Source of the DNA: JBGSWL01 sp041752455
GTDB lineage: Bacteria > Pseudomonadota > Alphaproteobacteria > Rhizobiales > Rhizobiaceae
Length of the DNA stretch: 5,243 nucleotides
Direction: 5' to 3'
Assembly: GCA_041752455.1 (NCBI GenBank)
Contig: JBGSWL010000165.1
Coordinates: 1-5,243, forward strand
A program made the position numbers and the translations under genes. Below the pieces are notes generated by a model. It did not search any database, had not been told where the DNA came from, and saw nothing but the letters and a program-made list of their open reading frames with translations. Position 1 is the stretch's first letter. The number at the start of each line of letters is the position of its first letter. This document shows positions 4,484-5,243 of the stretch, one piece after another.

Positions 4484-4843
4484 ATGCCGAACCGGAACCC
4501 ATTGCACGTCGATCGCGCGCGAAAACTCCGCCGTGCCATGACGGAAGGCGAAAAACGGCTGTGGTCGGAACTGCGCCAGTTTCGGACCAACTACGGGATC
4601 CATGTTCGAAGGCAGGTTCCGATTGGTCCCTACGTGGTGGACTTTGCTGTCCTGCGATCAAACCTGATTATCGAAGTCGATGGTGAGACACATGTCACTT
4701 CGGCAGGGTTCGAAAAGGATGCCCATAGGGATGCATATCTCTCGAAGTTGGGCTATCGGGTGCATCGTATCAGCACGGGCGAACTGGCGGACAATCTTGA
4801 CGGCTGCATCGAGACACTTCTGCGGGAACTTGGCGTAGCATGA
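4484..4843 (+). CDS. DUF559 domain protein (PD-(D/E)xK endonuclease-like)
   Basis: This 119-aa protein is nearly all one DUF559 domain, a small family of predicted PD-(D/E)xK/Vsr-like nucleases. Visible motifs are RRAMTEGEKRLWSELR (16-31), HVRRQVPIGPYVVDFAV (40-56) with Asp53, LIIEVDGETH (61-70) with Glu64 and Asp66 as likely metal ligands, and HRDAYLSKLGYRVHRIS (81-97), usual for the family. All expected acidic residues are present, so the gene looks intact. ATG 4484 was chosen because family similarity starts there; the frame is open back to 4367, but that part would only translate the repeats. There is no good Shine-Dalgarno; the G-rich end of repeat B2 lies 12 nt upstream. It overlaps hisZ by ATGA. 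The substrate and biological role are unknown; nicking or cleavage of DNA is inferred from the fold family. It interrupts the hisS-hisZ pair, which suggests acquisition. Confidence 0.92.
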   Translation: MPNRNPLHVDRARKLRRAMTEGEKRLWSELRQFRTNYGIHVRRQVPIGPYVVDFAVLRSNLIIEVDGETHVTSAGFEKDAHRDAYLSKLGYRVHRISTGELADNLDGCIETLLRELGVA

Positions 4844-5243
4844 CCGCCCATCGCTCCTTTGCCGCGCGCGCCGATATCGAGACGATCCTCGCCGATCTGG
4901 GCGCGGCACGCATGGATGTGGCCGTGCTGCAGCCGGCCGACCCGTTTCTCGATACCGCGGGCGAAGAACTGCGCCGCCGCATCTTCCTGACGACAAGCGA
5001 GACCGGCGAAACCCTGTGCCTGCGGCCGGAGTTCACTATTCCGGTTTGTCTGGCGCACTTGGCGAAAGCGACGCCTAGCCCGGCGCGCCACGGCTATGTC
5101 GGCACGGTTTTCCGCCAGCGCCGCGCCGGCGGGAGCGAGTTCCTGCAGGCCGGCATCGAGGATTTCGGCGATACCGACATGCTGGCCGCCGATGCGCGGG
5201 CCATGGCCGATGCGTCGCAGATGCTGGGCCGCCTTGGCGTCCA
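4840..5243 (+). CDS. hisZ: ATP phosphoribosyltransferase regulatory subunit HisZ, 3'-truncated by window edge
   Basis: HisZ is a HisRS-like protein without tRNA-charging activity. It forms a complex with the short form of HisG, which catalyses the first step of histidine synthesis (ATP plus PRPP to phosphoribosyl-ATP), and mediates feedback control by histidine. The first 134 residues are visible: a motif 1-like segment LQPADPFLDTAGEELRRRIF (30-49), LCLRPEFTIPV (59-69), and a motif 2-like segment GYVGTVFRQRRAGGSEFLQA (85-104) followed by GIEDFG. The spacing from start to motif 1 agrees with a complete HisZ N-terminus, so the ATG at 4840 seems right. This start lies inside the DUF559 stop (ATGA, 4840-4843), so translation is probably coupled. 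A short-form hisG would be expected downstream, outside the window. Confidence 0.95.
   Translation, partial: MTAHRSFAARADIETILADLGAARMDVAVLQPADPFLDTAGEELRRRIFLTTSETGETLCLRPEFTIPVCLAHLAKATPSPARHGYVGTVFRQRRAGGSEFLQAGIEDFGDTDMLAADARAMADASQMLGRLGV

Noticed and set aside
3635..4603. 322-codon open frame on the minus strand across the 3' part of hisS and the repeats
   Set aside because: It reads through the antisense of hisS, both palindromic repeats and part of DUF559. No family features were seen.

Overview
This 5.2-kb, GC-rich window looks like chromosomal DNA from an alphaproteobacterium of the Hyphomicrobiales (Rhizobiales); the genus is not resolved. The reasons are a HisRS of the alphaproteobacterial type, hisZ downstream of hisS, a BA14K-like secreted protein, a sigma-70 promoter resembling the rhizobial CTTGAC-N17-CTATAT consensus, and GC-rich palindromic repeats in gene junctions.

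Layout, left to right: (1) 1-205, minus strand: the 5' part of a secreted protein gene that runs off the left edge. (2) 206-384: a divergent intergenic region with a perfect 7-bp stem-loop. (3) 385-1011, plus: tag, 3-methyladenine DNA glycosylase I, with its zinc and catalytic residues present. (4) 1101-1547, plus: a small secreted BA14K-like protein. (5) 1555-1678: two inverted copies of a GC-rich palindromic repeat in the junction between convergent genes. (6) 1690-2091, minus: a periplasmic DUF305 protein with a Met/His-rich segment. (7) 2203-2616, minus: an unrecognised lipoprotein. (8) 2617-2755: a divergent leader with a G-quadruplex motif on the minus strand. (9) 2756-4306, plus: hisS. 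(10) 4313-4471: a second pair of inverted palindromic repeats with perfect 24-bp outer arms. (11) 4484-4843, plus: a DUF559 PD-(D/E)xK-type nuclease-like gene. (12) 4840-5243, plus: hisZ, cut by the right edge and overlapping the DUF559 gene by ATGA.

hisS and hisZ are functionally and evolutionarily linked: HisZ is a HisRS paralogue that acts as the regulatory subunit of ATP phosphoribosyltransferase. The most notable feature is the roughly 530-bp block separating them. It consists of an inverted repeat pair plus a small nuclease-like gene translationally coupled to hisZ, and it looks like a cassette inserted into a histidine operon. Whether the DUF559 protein acts on the repeats is a hypothesis only. 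A second notable signal is a patch of about 61 codons in hisS whose third positions are far more AT-rich than on either side, suggesting a mosaic allele. The other genes are ordinary housekeeping or envelope genes.
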